DNA of 64,000 nucleotides from Myxococcus stipitatus DSM 14675 (GTDB taxonomy: Bacteria > Myxococcota > Myxococcia > Myxococcales > Myxococcaceae): NCBI RefSeq assembly GCF_000331735.1, contig NC_020126.1, positions 310,001-374,000 on the forward strand, written 5' to 3'. Positions within the stretch are counted from its first letter, which is position 1. Each line of letters opens with the position of its first letter. Under the pieces are notes generated by a model. That model did not search any database and was not told where the DNA came from. It was given only the letters and a program-made list of their open reading frames with translations. The translations under genes were made by a program, and so were the position numbers. Below are positions 62,565-64,000 of the stretch, one piece after another.

Positions 62565-62639
62565 CCGCTGCTCCCCTGGGTGTGCCATGTCCCGCCCCCC
62601 CTACACACCCGAGCCCGAGGACTTGCGCAACCGCTGGCG

Positions 62640-64000
62640 CTATTCCACGACGACCCGGATGGGCAGGGAGGTGCCTCCGCCGGGGCCGGGCGTCTCGAGC
62701 GTGACATCCACCGCTCCCGTCGTCGCGAGCGCCGCGGCGGGGAGCTCCGCCTCGTAGTTGTTGGCGTCGCTCGAGAAGAAGCGCACGGGCCTGACGCTCG
62801 CGCGGAAGTCCTTCCAGCGCAGCTGGCTGTCGGTGTGGAGGCCCTGGCCCCAGATGCGCAATCGCAGACGCGGAGCCCCCGCCTTCGCGCTCATGGGCTC
62901 GAGCTTCGTCAGCAGCGGCGCGGGCCGCTCGGGGACCACGTTGAGGAGCGCGGGGAGGGACTGCCCTCCTCCTTCCGAGACGCGCGACAGGGTGATGGTG
63001 CGGACGCCCGGAGACTCGAGCCAGAGCTGCCCGAAGGCGATTCCACTGCCCATGTTCGAGACCTCCCGCACGGGCGGCTGGGGCGGCATGCGCACGCTCA
63101 GCTGGAGCCGCGACATCCGCGTGGGCTCACCGGTCCACGAGAGGTCCTGGCCCTCCACCCAGAGGGTGCTCGGGAAGACCTCGGGGCCCAGCGGGTCTTG
63201 CGAGAGGACTCCGGGCTTCAGCGTGTGGATTCGCGGGGTCCTGGCGCCATTGAGATACAGGTAGGCCGGGGCGCTCAGTCCTTTGCCCTGGACCTGGACG
63301 CGGACCGCGAGGATGCCTTGGGTGGCGGTCTCCCGAGCGTTCAGGCTGAAGGCCCCGTCCCGGTTGTTGAAGGGCCGCTCGACGCCATCCACGAGGAGCT
63401 GGGTGACCTGCGTTCCGCTCGCGCCGGAGAGCGTGAAGTTCAGGCGTGTCTCCTGGCCCTCCTCGCTGGGCCGGATGTTCATCTCCTGGACGTTGAGCGA
63501 GAGCCGAGGCTCCACCTCCGAGGTGATGACGAGGTACCGCTCGCGACTCTCTCCGCCTCCGGGGCCGGGGGTGAAGACGGTGACTCGGGCGGGCCCGGAG
63601 GTGCGTGCTTGCGCCGCGGGGATGACGGCCGTCAGCTCGGAGCGCTGCCCGGGGCCCGCCCTGCATGGCGTGTCCAGGCACTGCCACTGCGTGGGCATGG
63701 GCACGCCCTGCCAGCGCACCACCGAGTCCGGGGTGAAGCCTTGCCCCTGGACATGGAGGGTCATGGGGTCATCGCGCGCCATGACCGGGTTCTCTCCGCC
63801 GGGGCCCGTGACGGCGTCGATGAAGGGCACGGAGCGCTCCGCGTGGACGGCGAGCAGCAGCGGAAGCGAGGTGCCTCCTCCAGGAGGGGGTGTCCGCACG
63901 GTGAGGGAGAGCACCCCCTTCTGCTCCAGGTCGGAGGGGATGAGGTCCGTGGTCAGGTGCCCCGAGGTGTCGAAGCGCGTCAGGCGCTCCTGTCCGTTGA
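62640..64000 (-). CDS. TIG/IPT-repeat protein, 5' end outside window
   Basis: 453 codons are visible and the frame stays open to the window edge, so the start is not in view. The protein aligns block for block with the C-terminal half of the next gene: TVRTPPPGGGTSLPLLLAVH, VRVTVFTPGPGGGES, PGVLSQ, RPAPLLTKLEPM and the identical end GGGTSLPIRVVVE. Several TIG/IPT-like units are present. It lies 75 bp upstream of its homologue on the same strand, so they form a tandem pair and perhaps one operon. Function unknown, probably extracytoplasmic. Confidence 0.8.
   Translation of the reverse strand, partial: NGQERLTRFDTSGHLTTDLIPSDLEQKGVLSLTVRTPPPGGGTSLPLLLAVHAERSVPFIDAVTGPGGENPVMARDDPMTLHVQGQGFTPDSVVRWQGVPMPTQWQCLDTPCRAGPGQRSELTAVIPAAQARTSGPARVTVFTPGPGGGESRERYLVITSEVEPRLSLNVQEMNIRPSEEGQETRLNFTLSGASGTQVTQLLVDGVERPFNNRDGAFSLNARETATQGILAVRVQVQGKGLSAPAYLYLNGARTPRIHTLKPGVLSQDPLGPEVFPSTLWVEGQDLSWTGEPTRMSRLQLSVRMPPQPPVREVSNMGSGIAFGQLWLESPGVRTITLSRVSEGGGQSLPALLNVVPERPAPLLTKLEPMSAKAGAPRLRLRIWGQGLHTDSQLRWKDFRASVRPVRFFSSDANNYEAELPAAALATTGAVDVTLETPGPGGGTSLPIRVVVE

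Noticed and set aside
62640..63914. GTG at 63914 as the start of the last TIG-repeat gene
   Set aside because: The frame stays open to 64000 and matches the homologue upstream of this point, so the GTG is an internal valine.

Overview
The window is chromosomal DNA with very high GC and strong GC bias at third codon positions. The gene content points to a myxobacterium of the Myxococcaceae (Myxococcus, Corallococcus or Pyxidicoccus type). Supporting signs are a large Ser/Thr kinase with a PEGA domain, many lipoproteins, two members of the DUF2378/TIGR02265 family known almost only from Myxococcales, and several long hypothetical surface proteins. I see no prophage, insertion sequence, CRISPR array or rRNA operon. 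Genus and strain cannot be fixed from the sequence alone.

Layout. 1-4.6 kb: DNA alkylation repair protein (cut by the window edge), PAS histidine kinase, recF and a small four-helix membrane protein. 5.0-8.3 kb: a lipoprotein followed by an Mla-type lipid transport operon (MlaE permease, MlaF ATPase, MlaD/MCE protein). 8.5-12.9 kb: secreted M43 metalloprotease, M20 peptidase, class V aminotransferase and a DUF2378 protein. 13-14.4 kb: two coupled Tat-exported ferritin-like proteins. 14.8-18.3 kb: single-domain response regulator, cation:proton antiporter with USP tail, and an HTH-EIIA fusion regulator. 18.3-23 kb: acetyltransferase, small membrane protein, gyrB and a PaiB-like flavoprotein. 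23.3-29.8 kb: Ser/Thr kinase, outer-membrane-like protein, metallophosphoesterase lipoprotein and an AT-hook protein.

29.9-37 kb holds a complete minus-strand Ton system: TonB-like transducer, ExbB, two ExbDs, a TonB-dependent receptor and a beta-helix lipoprotein. These probably work together to import one substrate or surface-display one protein. 37-40 kb: GT87 mannosyltransferase-like protein and a flavoprotein disulfide reductase. 40.4-42.3 kb: an RbfA-like protein overlapping RtcB RNA ligase, then tRNA-Gln. 42.3-45.2 kb: an archaemetzincin homologue lacking its catalytic residues, a TolB-like lipoprotein, an ankyrin protein and a second DUF2378 protein. 45.3-47.5 kb: membrane Fe-S oxidoreductase of the ETF:quinone type. 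47.9-48.2 kb: two very small genes with good ribosome binding sites and a shared terminator. 48.5-55.4 kb: vWA protein, DsbD, a redoxin and a large metalloprotease. 55.4-64 kb: MFS exporter, UBP zinc finger, GspG-like pseudopilin, two HtrA-like proteases without signal peptides, and two tandem TIG-repeat lipoproteins, the last cut by the window end.

The most interesting items are the RbfA-RtcB pair (a candidate ribosome repair unit), the degenerate archaemetzincin, the basic/acidic micro-gene pair at 47.9-48.2 kb, the palindrome in the antiporter promoter beside an HTH-EIIA fusion, and the inverted repeat that contains both possible start codons of the tonB-like gene.
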